From the NCBI RefSeq assembly GCF_032490495.1, contig NZ_JAVYJB010000015.1:11421-75420 (forward strand): DNA of 64,000 nucleotides. Reading direction: 5' to 3'. Both the position numbers and the translations under genes were made by a program. Origin of the DNA: Pilosibacter fragilis. GTDB lineage: Bacteria; Bacillota; Clostridia; Lachnospirales; Lachnospiraceae. The first letter of the stretch is position 1, and the number at the start of each line of letters is the position of its first letter. Below the pieces are notes generated by a model, which saw only the letters and a list, made by a program, of their open reading frames with translations, was not told the DNA's origin and ran no database searches. Shown here piece after piece: positions 25,612-33,227 of this stretch.

Positions 25612-25649
25612 TTACCGCACGATCCCAGCAAATCGTGCGGTAATTTTTT
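25612..25649 (+). terminator. Terminator after the CAP gene
   Basis: A perfect 12-bp stem (TTACCGCACGAT at 25612-25623 with 25632-25643) is followed by T6. Confidence 0.8.
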
Positions 25650-25657
25650 ACCCCTCC

Positions 25658-25686
25658 TTGACTTTCCAACGTCTGTTTGGTAAGAT
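25658..25686 (+). promoter_or_regulatory. Promoter of the tRNA-Arg region
   Basis: TTGACT (25658-25663) lies 17 bases before TAAGAT (25681-25686), about 25 bases ahead of the first tRNA-like fragment. It may be the original tRNA promoter, now separated from the intact tRNA by three decayed halves. Confidence 0.6.
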
Positions 25687-25714
25687 ATATATCGTAGTTT
25701 TTCAAAGACTACAT

Positions 25715-25755
25715 GTCCCAGTAGCTCAGTTGGATAGAGCACATGCCGTCTAAGA
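25715..25755 (+). pseudogene. tRNA-Arg-like 5' half, copy 1
   Basis: The sequence reads as a tRNA from its first base through the D arm (GTAGCTCAGTTGGATAGAGC) to the anticodon loop ending GTCTAAG, then loses all tRNA similarity. It is the first of three such halves before the intact gene. Confidence 0.65.
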
Positions 25756-25932
25756 AGTAACCATAGTTAAAGCCGTGGAACTTAAAAAGGTGGTAACAAA
25801 GAGTCCGATTTGAACAATGGCATATAGAAATGTCGAAATAAGAAATCAGATGATTCATCACGAAAGTGATTGAGTTCATAAAGTTGGTTGCCGTGACCGA
25901 AAAGGCTGAAAAAGCCCGAAAATACGGCATTT

Positions 25933-25971
25933 GTTCCCATAGTTAAATGGATATAACAAGCGTCTCCTAAG
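25933..25971 (+). pseudogene. tRNA-Arg-like 5' half, copy 2
   Basis: A more diverged 5' half (GTTCCCATAGTTAAATGGAT) runs to an anticodon loop ending CTCCTAAG, followed by GGTT and unrelated sequence. Confidence 0.55.
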
Positions 25972-26055
25972 GTTGCGTTACAACGGTCACCTCAAAAAAA
26001 CTAAATAAGGGATTGCAGTTCGATTTTGATCGGGCTATAATCATATATCAGACAC

Positions 26056-26095
26056 GTCCATATAGCTCAGCTGGATAGAGCACACGCCTCCTAAG
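26056..26095 (+). pseudogene. tRNA-Arg-like 5' half, copy 3
   Basis: GTCCATATAGCTCAGCTGG through GCCTCCTAAG gives an acceptor 5' strand, D arm and anticodon loop. It is followed by GGTT, as in copy 2, then unrelated sequence. Confidence 0.65.
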
Positions 26096-26157
26096 GTTAT
26101 GCTCTACCTGCCGCTTTACGGGGAAAAGTGATCGTTGCCAGTCTCAATTTAATATAA

Positions 26158-26234
26158 GTCTCTGTAGCTCAGCAGGATAGAGCGTTCGCCTCCTAAGCGA
26201 AAGGCCGTGGGTTCGAATCCCGCCAGGGACGCCA
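26158..26234 (+). tRNA. tRNA-Arg (anticodon CCT)
   Basis: A complete cloverleaf. The acceptor stem is GTCTCTG with CAGGGAC, the D arm contains AGCTCAGCAGGATAGAGC, the anticodon loop is CTCCTAA, and the T loop is TTCGAAT. The CCA end is encoded (26232-26234). It reads AGG codons. It is followed by a terminator and by the integrase gene of a conjugative element, so it is the attachment target. Confidence 0.93.
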
Positions 26235-26242
26235 GCAAACAC

Positions 26243-26281
26243 GCCGAAAACCTTTGATTTATCAGGGTTTTCGGCTTTTCT
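26243..26281 (+). terminator. Terminator after tRNA-Arg
   Basis: A 10-bp stem (GCCGAAAACC with GGTTTTCGGC) is followed by TTTTCTTATTT. Confidence 0.75.
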
Positions 26282-26322
26282 TATTTCTGCGGCTTTTGTG
26301 GATTTTTTGCAAAAAACCTTGG

Positions 26323-26496
26323 TTTGCTAACATTTGCTAACGAGATTTGGCCTTTTGCTAAGAAAGGCGGTAAGTCAGAGGTTCGATTTTTACCAAAGGA
26401 ACTTGCAAACATTTGTTAGCAGAAATTAGAGGAAGTTGCAAACAAAATCGCGAATTTGCTAACATCGCTCAAAAATGCTTTCAGAACCTTGCTAAC
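26323..26496. repeat. Repeated TTTGCTAAC motif near the attachment site
   Basis: TTTGCTAAC occurs at 26323-26331, 26333-26341 and 26455-26463. A TTGCTAAC lies at 26489-26496, and related forms (TTTTGCTAAG at 26353, TTTGTTAGC at 26412) lie between. Short direct repeats in the non-coding stretch between a tRNA and a tyrosine integrase gene usually serve as arm-type integrase or excisionase binding sites. No gene is seen in 26282-26582. Confidence 0.55.
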
Positions 26497-26582
26497 AAAA
26501 AAAGTGTTTGGTCACTGTGCAAAGTGGTTCAAACGAAGAAAACCTCTCACAAAGTGAGAGGCGTTCTTCTGAGGGAGGGACT

Positions 26583-27980
26583 TTATAAAGCTTTTGCCAG
26601 CTGCTTGAGCAGTGCGGCAGTTTCGGGATTTTTAAGCAGTTCCAGTATCTTTGCTGCATCACTTTCATCACTTTCAGTGACGGCAGTATCCGCAGTTTTA
26701 GGCTCTGTATCTTCAATGGGATCAGGAGTCTTAGAGGAATAAAAAGCTTCCTCCAATCGCTGAGCGTTTATGCACCGATCCTCGTCGATGATGTGAGAAT
26801 AGACATCCGCAACCATTTTAACCTGAGCATGACCGGAGTCGCCCTGGACTGATTTCATATCGCCGCCATTGAGTTTCAGCTTGTAGGTGATGCTGGAGTG
26901 GCGGAGAGAATGGAACACAACATGAGGCAGTCCGTTTTCTTTGATAAGTTTATTGAAAGCACGGTTAATCACCTGACTTTCCATCGGACGGCCATTGCTG
27001 GAGCAAAAGACCAGGTTATTGTCGATGTATTCATCTCCAAACAGATCCATCAGCTCATCAATTTCTTTTTTTCTTTCTACCAGCATATAGGCAACTGTTT
27101 TCGGCAGGTACACGCGGCGAATACTGGTTTTGGTTTTAGGCTCTTTCAGGACCAGAGCAGTATGGGTACTGGCTATGCAAGGTGGAAACTTCTTAATAAC
27201 ACCTTTGTCGCTCAAATCGTCCAATGCACCTCGTGTAACCCGTTGCAGCTCTTTGTTGACGAATATATAAGCTGAACCATTTTCTATGCTCTGTGGTGCA
27301 ATATCAATGCAGTCCCAGGTAAGGCCAAGCATTTCGCCAATGCGTAAAGAGCAGGAGAACGCCAGATTTAAGGCAAGGGAGAGGATAGGATCATCACAGA
27401 CTTCCATCGCCTTGCTCAGCGTTTCGGCAGTCCATATATCCCGTTCTTTATGTTCTTCTTTGGGAAGTGTCGCATTCAGAACAGGGTTACGGCTGATTAG
27501 TTCCCAACGCACCGCCTGATTAAAGGCACTGCGAAGTAGCTTGTGAATTTCTCTTACTGTATGCGGGGTCAGATATTCGCTTGTGGGTTTGCGGTTGTTG
27601 ACGCTTACCGTTTTCACAGAGAGCAGATCGCGGTAATACTTATCCATCATCCTTGGAGTGATGTCGGATAGTAACATATCTCCGATAATAGGAGTTATGT
27701 AGTTTCTCGCCAAACCACGGCGGCTTTCATATGTTGACATTGCCCAGGTATTTACACCATAGATGGACATATATTCATCGAGCAGATCGTTCAGGGTCTT
27801 TGCCGTAGGAATAAAGAAGGTTCCAGAGTCCTGCTCATACTCAATTTGCTTTTTTCGTTTTTTTGCTTCTGCATTTGTGCTGAAGGTTTCCCAACGCTGT
27901 CTGCGTTTTCCGTTTTCATCTGTGTAATCATACACCACAGAATATTTGCTTTTACGCTTCACGATAGATGCCATTTTCAT
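26583..27980 (-). CDS. int: Tyrosine recombinase/integrase of the conjugative element
   Basis: This 465-residue site-specific recombinase has an N-terminal arm-binding region, a SAM-like core-binding domain (about 60-170) and a catalytic domain. Catalytic residues are the Arg in FSCSLRIGEMLGLTW, HxLRH in VFHSLRHSSITYKL, the later His in GHAQVKMVADVYSH and the nucleophile Tyr in the same stretch. The C-terminal tail after about residue 415 is acidic and unusual. AAAGGAG precedes the ATG. It is transcribed toward the tRNA, and its 5' end overlaps the upstream HTH gene by 29 bases. Confidence 0.95.
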   Translation of the reverse strand: MKMASIVKRKSKYSVVYDYTDENGKRRQRWETFSTNAEAKKRKKQIEYEQDSGTFFIPTAKTLNDLLDEYMSIYGVNTWAMSTYESRRGLARNYITPIIGDMLLSDITPRMMDKYYRDLLSVKTVSVNNRKPTSEYLTPHTVREIHKLLRSAFNQAVRWELISRNPVLNATLPKEEHKERDIWTAETLSKAMEVCDDPILSLALNLAFSCSLRIGEMLGLTWDCIDIAPQSIENGSAYIFVNKELQRVTRGALDDLSDKGVIKKFPPCIASTHTALVLKEPKTKTSIRRVYLPKTVAYMLVERKKEIDELMDLFGDEYIDNNLVFCSSNGRPMESQVINRAFNKLIKENGLPHVVFHSLRHSSITYKLKLNGGDMKSVQGDSGHAQVKMVADVYSHIIDEDRCINAQRLEEAFYSSKTPDPIEDTEPKTADTAVTESDESDAAKILELLKNPETAALLKQLAKAL

Positions 27981-28389
27981 TGCTCCTTTCTGAGATTTTC
28001 ACATAATGAGTTTGCTTTTGATACCAGGCTTCAAAACTGCTGGTAATGATACGAATTCTTCGATCAATCAAGGTCGTCTCAAAATAGCCCCTTTTAACAA
28101 GGTCATAAGCTGTGCCAGATTTCAGCCCCAAAAGATCCGCCATTTCCGGTACTGACATCGTAGTATGCCGCCATTTCTCTCCGGGCGGTGTACCATCCAC
28201 TTTTTTATAGTGGAACTGGCCGGCATACCAATCTTCAAAGCTATCCAGCATAACTCTCATTCGTCCGGCCACTTGAATTGTTTTGAAATAGTTCTTTTTA
28301 ACCAACCAGTAGGATTCTACTTTACCAAGCCCAAGCATTTTGCCCATCTCTGGTACAGACATACTGGTCTTTACTCTTTGTTTCTGCAT
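27952..28389 (-). CDS. Double helix-turn-helix protein, probable excisionase/directionality factor
   Basis: The 145-residue protein contains two similar MerR/excisionase-type HTH units: MSVPEMGKMLGLGKVESYWLV near residue 10 and MSVPEMADLLGLKSGTAYDLV near residue 78. Each is followed by the wing-like strand and a SFEDWY/SFEAWY tail. The internal duplication suggests binding to tandem sites. It directly overlaps the integrase gene, so the two are co-translated. By position it is likely the recombination directionality factor. Confidence 0.8.
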   Translation of the reverse strand: MQKQRVKTSMSVPEMGKMLGLGKVESYWLVKKNYFKTIQVAGRMRVMLDSFEDWYAGQFHYKKVDGTPPGEKWRHTTMSVPEMADLLGLKSGTAYDLVKRGYFETTLIDRRIRIITSSFEAWYQKQTHYVKISERSNENGIYREA

Positions 28390-28450
28390 GGCTTTTGCCT
28401 CCTCTATAAAGTTTTTCTTGCTATGGCCTCATTGTAAGAGAAAGCAGAAA

Positions 28451-28487
28451 AAAAGTTAAGGATGTCGATTTGGAGATCGGCATCCTT
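28451..28487 (-). terminator. Terminator after the small HTH gene (minus strand)
   Basis: A 12-bp stem (28458-28469 with 28476-28487, one G-T) is followed on the minus strand by T7 after AAC. Confidence 0.7.
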
Positions 28488-28493
28488 GACAAA

Positions 28494-28721
28494 TCATTCA
28501 TCTGTGTGATCCAGCCAGTCATCAAAGCTCTTTTTGGAAATGCGGATATGACCGCCGACTCTGACGCTGTGGAATACACCTTGTTTTACCAGATTATATG
28601 CTGTGGGACGACTGATACCCAGAATGTCCTGAATCTCATCGACCGTATAGGTTCTTTTGTCATAGCTGACAGGATTTTGTTCATTAAAGCGGTTCAATTC
28701 CGCAATTCTTGCTTCAAACAT
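28494..28721 (-). CDS. Excisionase-type helix-turn-helix protein
   Basis: A 75-residue protein with one HTH_17/excisionase domain (YTVDEIQDILGISRPTAYNLV) and a VGGHIRISKKSFDDWL wing. Such small proteins in conjugative elements bend DNA at attachment sites or regulate the integration module. It lies between the MazF-type toxin gene and the double-HTH gene and has its own downstream terminator. Confidence 0.85.
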   Translation of the reverse strand: MFEARIAELNRFNEQNPVSYDKRTYTVDEIQDILGISRPTAYNLVKQGVFHSVRVGGHIRISKKSFDDWLDHTDE

Positions 28722-28751
28722 AAAAACGCCTCCTTTATCCGGTAAGTGGCC

Positions 28752-29138
28752 TTACGGAGCCTCCATTTCCTCCGGAATATGAATATCTAAACTAACTTGC
28801 AGAGCATCATCAATCGCTCTCATTTCTTCGCGAGATACGCGCCCAATGTACGATAAAACACGCCTTTTATCAATCGTTTTGATTTGCTCCAGCAGAACAA
28901 CAGATTTCAGTCCAAGCTCTGGAACGCTCTCCAGTGCATAGTGTGTGGGCAGCTCCTTTTTCTTAATCCATTTACTGGTGAGCGGAGCCACGATCAAAGT
29001 GGGGCAGAAAAAATTCCCCACATTGTTTTGAAGAACCAGGACAGGACGGGTGCCGCCTTGCTCTGATCCAAAATAAGGGTTCAAATTGGCATAATATAAA
29101 TCCCCACGCTTATAAATCCAATCTTCTTTCATGTTCAT
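28752..29138 (-). CDS. MazF/PemK-type endoribonuclease toxin
   Basis: The 128-residue protein matches the MazF fold: RGDLYYANLNPYFGSEQGGTRPVLVLQNN at the N-terminus, TLIVAPLTSKW in the middle, and VVLLEQIKTIDKRRV later. Family members cut mRNA at short sequences and are normally neutralised by a small antitoxin. No MazE-like gene precedes it; upstream is non-coding with at most a 33-residue ORF, and downstream is an HTH protein that could serve as an unusual antitoxin. The start could be either of two nearby ATGs. Confidence 0.85.
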   Translation of the reverse strand: MNMKEDWIYKRGDLYYANLNPYFGSEQGGTRPVLVLQNNVGNFFCPTLIVAPLTSKWIKKKELPTHYALESVPELGLKSVVLLEQIKTIDKRRVLSYIGRVSREEMRAIDDALQVSLDIHIPEEMEAP

Positions 29139-29166
29139 CCTCCTATGTTTTGAGATTTGATTATGT

Positions 29167-29203
29167 AAAAAGGAGGCTCTGCAAATTACAGAGTCTCCTT
29201 CAA
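29167..29203 (-). terminator. Terminator upstream of mazF (minus strand)
   Basis: A 12-bp stem (29170-29181 with 29189-29200, one G-T) is followed on the minus strand by TTTTT. It would separate the sigma-like/small ORF transcript from the mazF transcript. Confidence 0.65.
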
Positions 29204-29223
29204 TTTAGCGCCTGTTTTATCCC

Positions 29224-29325
29224 TTACTTGTCCACGACACCCCAGGGATTTGGGTAATCATTAAGCCGCAGGTGGCTGGCCTGCTTCTCAGGAATTTCAC
29301 CTCCACTTCGTTTGGTCTTACCCAT
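29224..29325 (-). CDS. Possible small ORF (33 aa)
   Basis: The frame runs MGKTKRSGGEIPEKQASHL through NDYPNPWGVVDK and fills part of the gap between the sigma-like gene and mazF. Composition looks protein-like, but no clear ribosome site precedes the ATG. The rest of the gap (29326-29620) holds nothing I can name; a frame at 29384-29602 looks spurious. Confidence 0.35.
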   Translation of the reverse strand: MGKTKRSGGEIPEKQASHLRLNDYPNPWGVVDK

Positions 29326-29620
29326 GGCCTGCGACGGTTGTTATCACGCTCGGACTATGGCTGTAAGAGAGCTTTCCTCCTTGTTATGCCATGACCGGAT
29401 GCCATCCGATGTATTCCAGCCTGATATATTTCTGATAAACCGCAAACTCATCTATACAGCAAAAATGGGTTGGCCTGTTATGTGAGTGGCAGCTCTCAGA
29501 AAATATACCGCTGATGTAGCGGCTATTACGCCCAAAGAGGATCAAACTTAATGATTCGTATATGAGGTTGTCAAGGTGCAAGTGAAAGGATTTCCCTCTC
29601 ACTTGCTACTGCCACTTTTT

Positions 29621-30169
29621 TTAGAAATCTATAACCAACTTTTTTATTTTTTCTTCAATTTTTTTCAGACGCTTATGAGCTGCGGGCTGACTAATGCCAT
29701 ATCTTTTGGCTAATTGCAGTGTACTTGGCTTTTCCATGCCGTAATAATCCAAGATAAAAGAGCGTTCTTTCTGACTCAGCTGCTGCAAGGCACGGTGCAG
29801 ATCGGCCATAAGAAGATTACAAATTGCTTGTTCCGCAGTATCAACAGATTCATCCACAAACAAATCTGTATCCTGATAACCTTCCTCTGTGCCGTCACGA
29901 TCTCCCACATGAGAAGCCGGGAATATAGAACGACTTTTCTCATGTTCCTGGAGATAGCGGCTGTGGCGGTCCTCCTGTTGGTATTTTTCAAAATCTTTGC
30001 GAGAACATTCCATGATAATGCGGTCATCTTCATCACGGAACATTTTGACCGTTTCAACAAAAAAGCGCCCAGTAAAGCAACCATTGCGGCGTGCCTTACT
30101 GAACGCTGAAAAACTGATTTCCTCCCATTCTTGTGGGCTGTTATTTTTCCAAATGAATACTCTCGTCAT
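29621..30169 (-). CDS. Sigma-70-like regulator (region 4 HTH)
   Basis: The protein is about 182 residues. The N-terminus (MTRVFIWKNNSPQEW) resembles small regulators of Firmicute conjugative transposons. The C-terminus carries a sigma region 4-type HTH, where LSQKERSFILDYYGMEKPSTLQLAKRYG is followed by ISQPAAHKRLKKIEEKI. It probably activates genes of the element. The ATG at 30169 is supported by GGAGGAAAGG. A perfect 11-bp hairpin stem lies directly against that ribosome site. Confidence 0.75.
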   Translation of the reverse strand: MTRVFIWKNNSPQEWEEISFSAFSKARRNGCFTGRFFVETVKMFRDEDDRIIMECSRKDFEKYQQEDRHSRYLQEHEKSRSIFPASHVGDRDGTEEGYQDTDLFVDESVDTAEQAICNLLMADLHRALQQLSQKERSFILDYYGMEKPSTLQLAKRYGISQPAAHKRLKKIEEKIKKLVIDF

Positions 30170-30179
30170 ATCCTTTCCT

Positions 30180-30215
30180 CCGTTCAAATTTTTGGTAGTC
30201 AGCGAATTTGAACGG
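30180..30215 (-). promoter_or_regulatory. Hairpin abutting the ribosome site of the sigma-like gene
   Basis: CCGTTCAAATT (30180-30190) pairs perfectly with AATTTGAACGG (30205-30215). On the minus strand the 3' arm ends GAACGG and continues straight into GAGGAAAGG and the ATG, so the first G bases of the ribosome site are in the stem. It could tune translation or be a protein-binding site. Confidence 0.5.
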
Positions 30216-30340
30216 TGTCATGGATATTTTGCTATGTACGCCTCCCAGCGCATACCGGCCTCCTAATACCGGGCAAAGAAAAAGGCCGGAAGTGTTTTCA
30301 CCTCCAGCCATGTTCCTGCCGCCATATTGCAGCAGGAATG

Positions 30341-30365
30341 AAAAAAGCCCGGTTAATGCCGGGCC
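30341..30365 (-). terminator. Terminator after the ArpU-like gene (minus strand)
   Basis: On the minus strand GCCCGG pairs with CCGGGC and runs into TTTTTT. Confidence 0.65.
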
Positions 30366-30469
30366 TTATGTAGAAAAGTATTCAATTTAGCGCATTCCTG
30401 CCACTATACCAAGTATAGCAGGTCGGAAGTCGGAAGGGAGTAGGGATTAGGTCGGGGATTTGTCGGGAT

Positions 30470-31006
30470 TTAGTCGGAATTTAGTCGGGGCAGCTCCTCC
30501 AGGACTTCTGGAATAGAATATCCAAACAAGCAAACAGAAAATAAATAGATGGCTTCTCGTTTTCGGTCATAAAAGACACTGCGCTCTATATTTAGTTCTT
30601 CCAGCAATTCTTTCTCTGTGCTGTTGAACCGATAGATGAATTGCTTAGTCAAAATTTCATAGTAAAGTTCTCCTCGATCCGGATACCGTTTCAGACGAAG
30701 GAGTGCACGGTCAATAATATTGACCAGCATTTGATTTTGAACAAGGCAGCAAACTTTTTCTTCAAAGGCTTGCAGTTCAATATCTGGTGCAAAATTTTCA
30801 AGATAGCAGAGGCCAGACTCTATATCTTGTTCTCCCATAATCCAAGCAGTTTCTTGTAATTCTTCTGCCCGTTCACTCAGAACCCAGACTACATCACGGT
30901 AAATCTTTAGAATCAGCTTACTTCTATGAAACGCAGCGTCGCTGTTAAGCCCCAAAGCTGTTAGCCTGCTGTTACATTTTTGGATTGTTGTACTTTCTTT
31001 TCTCAT
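30470..31006 (-). CDS. ArpU/sigma-like transcriptional regulator, putative
   Basis: The 178-residue, mostly helical protein ends with an HTH-like stretch, where LTKQFIYRFNSTEKELLEEL leads to NIERSVFYDRKREAIYLFSVCLFG. This pattern is like phage late-gene regulators of the ArpU/RinA type, but the assignment is tentative. A 20-bp perfect palindrome sits just upstream of its start, matching sites near the immR gene, so it is probably repressed by that regulator. Confidence 0.6.
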   Translation of the reverse strand: MRKESTTIQKCNSRLTALGLNSDAAFHRSKLILKIYRDVVWVLSERAEELQETAWIMGEQDIESGLCYLENFAPDIELQAFEEKVCCLVQNQMLVNIIDRALLRLKRYPDRGELYYEILTKQFIYRFNSTEKELLEELNIERSVFYDRKREAIYLFSVCLFGYSIPEVLEELPRLNSD

Positions 31007-31020
31007 AGAACATCCCTCCT

Positions 31021-31040
31021 TGTTCGCAATATTGCGAACA
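31021..31040. promoter_or_regulatory. Palindromic operator before the ArpU-like gene
   Basis: TGTTCGCAATATTGCGAACA is a perfect 20-bp palindrome, 14 bases upstream of the ArpU-like start codon. Its half-site GTTCG/CGAAC recurs in the immR promoter region. Confidence 0.7.
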
Positions 31041-31110
31041 TATTAGGTACAAAATAGCATAGCAGAGGAGAGTGAGAGAGGGCAGTGCCTCCCTCTATTC
31101 CCCCATTTGG

Positions 31111-31725
31111 TTATATCAGGTTTCTGGATTTTAGACGAATCTGCATTGCTTGCTTGGAAACCTCAAAAATATTTGCCATTTCAGCAATGAGCTGTTCATC
31201 TGTCCGGCCTATTCTAAGCCGGTAAAAACATTTTTTGATCTGCGGTAAAGGCATCAGCAGAGCAGAGGCCAGGGTATCCGCCTGACGCTCAATTATGCCA
31301 TGACTTTCGTCGGAAGAAACATTTCCGTTATAAGCAGCAACATCTCCAGTACCGGAGTATAACTTCTTATGTAGTACCCAATGAGCCAGCTCATGGGCAC
31401 AGGTAAAACGGAGCCGCCCTAATTTTGATGGATCACAAAGCCGTTCATCAATTAAGATTGTACCGGCTCTTACTGCAATCATTCGATACTGTCTCTGTAT
31501 CTGGTCATATAAAACAACGGCACCGTCATCGAAAATTGTTTCCCCTAATATCTTGGGGTTTTTTCTTAGTGTATGAAACTCCAGGATTAGATCAAACTTT
31601 GTCTCGATAATGGTTTCGATTGGCACAGAACATGGTTGCCCGGATAGCAGAGAGGGATCATATTCCATCAGGATTTTTCGCCCTACCGCCTCGATTGCTT
31701 CTGTACGGATTTGTGGAATTGACAA
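31111..31725 (-). CDS. ImmA/IrrE-family metalloprotease
   Basis: The 204-residue zinc protease has HELAHWVLH (HExxH) near residues 109-117 and the second-helix acidic region IIERQADTLASALLMP. In elements such as ICEBs1, ImmA cleaves the repressor ImmR after DNA damage or quorum signals and so induces excision. It lies 11 bases downstream of the XRE repressor gene, the same arrangement as immR-immA. Confidence 0.9.
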   Translation of the reverse strand: MSIPQIRTEAIEAVGRKILMEYDPSLLSGQPCSVPIETIIETKFDLILEFHTLRKNPKILGETIFDDGAVVLYDQIQRQYRMIAVRAGTILIDERLCDPSKLGRLRFTCAHELAHWVLHKKLYSGTGDVAAYNGNVSSDESHGIIERQADTLASALLMPLPQIKKCFYRLRIGRTDEQLIAEMANIFEVSKQAMQIRLKSRNLI

Positions 31726-31736
31726 AGCTCTCCCCC

Positions 31737-32114
31737 CTATCGTTTACGCTCCTTTAGCATTTTCATAAATGTCTGCCATTCTTCATCGGTAGCGTCTACT
31801 TCTTTTGCCACACGCAAGGCTGCCCGAACAATATCTTTTTCCATGATATAGTCTGGCAAATCAGCAGATACTGTATTGCGTGATTTTGCAGCCAGATCCA
31901 AAAGCAACTCATGTTCTGATTTATCCAAATTCAGAAAGGCGGAGATGCGTTCCACAAAATCTCCATTGGGTGCAGGACGGCGGCTTTGTTCAATATCACA
32001 CAGATAGCCGTAAGCAATATTCAAATGCTTGGCTGTATCGCGTAAATTGAATTTGTGCGCCTTGCGTTTCTCGGCTATAAATGATCCAAAAGTTATATTG
32101 CCCACAGCATTCAC
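31737..32114 (-). CDS. XRE-family repressor, ImmR-type
   Basis: The 125-residue protein has an N-terminal XRE HTH, where FGSFIAEKRKAHKFNLRDTA leads to KHLNIAYGYLCDIEQSRR, and a helical C-terminus. It pairs with the ImmA-type protease gene just downstream. It is expected to repress element genes through the GTTCG/CGAAC palindromes found upstream of itself and of the ArpU-like gene. The start lies near 32114, with an AGAGGTGA-like site before it. Confidence 0.88.
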   Translation of the reverse strand: MNAVGNITFGSFIAEKRKAHKFNLRDTAKHLNIAYGYLCDIEQSRRPAPNGDFVERISAFLNLDKSEHELLLDLAAKSRNTVSADLPDYIMEKDIVRAALRVAKEVDATDEEWQTFMKMLKERKR

Positions 32115-32123
32115 CTCTCATTT

Positions 32124-32174
32124 GTTCGACGAACTGCGAACATCTTGCTTATATTGTATATCGAACATCTGTTC
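32124..32174. promoter_or_regulatory. Operator region of the immR-type gene
   Basis: Two perfect palindromes occur: GTTCGACGAAC at 32124-32134 and GAACATCTGTTC at 32163-32174, with an extra TGCGAACA half-site between. They share half-sites with the palindrome at 31021-31040, supporting autoregulation. Confidence 0.65.
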
Positions 32175-32199
32175 ACTTCAAGGATAAAAATTTCATTTG

Positions 32200-32233
32200 A
32201 AAAGAGGTGTTAAAAATCAATAACACCTCTTTT
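32200..32233. terminator. Bidirectional terminator after the WYL gene
   Basis: A perfect 13-bp stem (AAAAGAGGTGTTA with TAACACCTCTTTT) with an 8-base loop lies 3 bases after the WYL gene stop. It is the likely end of the immunity operon. Confidence 0.8.
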
Positions 32234-32236
32234 GCG

Positions 32237-33199
32237 CTATATAAATTCCTGAGCGATTTGCTGCATTTCTGTAATGCACTCTTTTGGGGATAGAATCTTT
32301 ATTTTCCCCTTGAATTTGAATATCCAGCCATAAAAAGTTCCACTGGGGTTCACTTCAATTTTTGCTGTGAAGTGCGCGTCATTATATCTCTCAACAGGGA
32401 CATCTTCTCCGTAATGGTCTATGATTACACGCATCAGTTCGTTTTCACATAGCAGGGTTACTTCCTTCGATGACTCTGATGTAAACATATCAACCATTTT
32501 GTTTGTATAGGAGGCTACATCAAATCCCTCTACTGGCATAAAGCAAGTTTCAAGGGTTTCTACGCTTGTTAGCCGATCTACACGGAAGTGAGCAATTTTC
32601 TGATGCTTCAGAGAAAATCCAATCAGATAATAGTGGTCATTTTTCCATTCAAGCGCATAAGGATTTACGACATAATAATATCCATCATGCTTCAAGATTT
32701 TCTTTTTTTCCTGAGTATATTCATAGTATTGGAACCGAATTTGCTGATGGTTTCCAATCGCTGTTTGGATATTGTCAATGATGTAGTAAACCTTTTCATT
32801 ATGCGGTTTGACACGGCTGGATAAAGCAGCAAATTTTTGAAGCTGCTTTGCCTGATGTAGACTGGTCAGACGGCATAATTTCTGCACCAGCTCCTCAGAC
32901 TTCTTGGCAGAAATGATCTTCGAGGATGCTACTGCATCTGTCAGCATTTTCAGTTCTGGATACTCAAACAGGCGACTTCCCATAAAATATTGGTTTTGGG
33001 TGCTCTTGACCACCACAATATCAATCCCTGCATCGATCAGCGCATTGGTATCCGCGTAAACAGTCTGCCGCACTGCCTGAATTCCTTTTCCATTCAGATG
33101 GGCAATGATGTCAGATACTGTGGCGGGATGGTTTTCATCGGTCCGGTCATAGAGAAACCGGAGTAATTCCAGTATCCGCATATTTGTTGAATTCTGCAT
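32237..33199 (-). CDS. WYL-domain transcriptional regulator
   Basis: The 320-residue protein has an N-terminal winged HTH (RILELLRFLYDRTD to VRQTVYADTNALIDAG) and a WYL ligand-sensing domain: YYVVNPYALEWKNDHYYLIGF then IAHFRVDRLTSVE. A WCX-type C-terminus follows. WYL regulators sense nucleic acids or nucleotides in several defence systems. Its GAGGAGGTG ribosome site is 28 bases after the small membrane peptide gene, so it is probably the last gene of the immunity operon and may regulate it. Confidence 0.88.
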   Translation of the reverse strand: MQNSTNMRILELLRFLYDRTDENHPATVSDIIAHLNGKGIQAVRQTVYADTNALIDAGIDIVVVKSTQNQYFMGSRLFEYPELKMLTDAVASSKIISAKKSEELVQKLCRLTSLHQAKQLQKFAALSSRVKPHNEKVYYIIDNIQTAIGNHQQIRFQYYEYTQEKKKILKHDGYYYVVNPYALEWKNDHYYLIGFSLKHQKIAHFRVDRLTSVETLETCFMPVEGFDVASYTNKMVDMFTSESSKEVTLLCENELMRVIIDHYGEDVPVERYNDAHFTAKIEVNPSGTFYGWIFKFKGKIKILSPKECITEMQQIAQEFI

Positions 33200-33227
33200 A
33201 CTTCACCTCCTCGATTCTTAAAATGGT

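Noticed and set aside
29384..29602. 72-codon minus-strand frame between the sigma-like gene and mazF
   Set aside because: It begins at GTG without a ribosome site and has no recognisable pattern; noted only as part of a gap.
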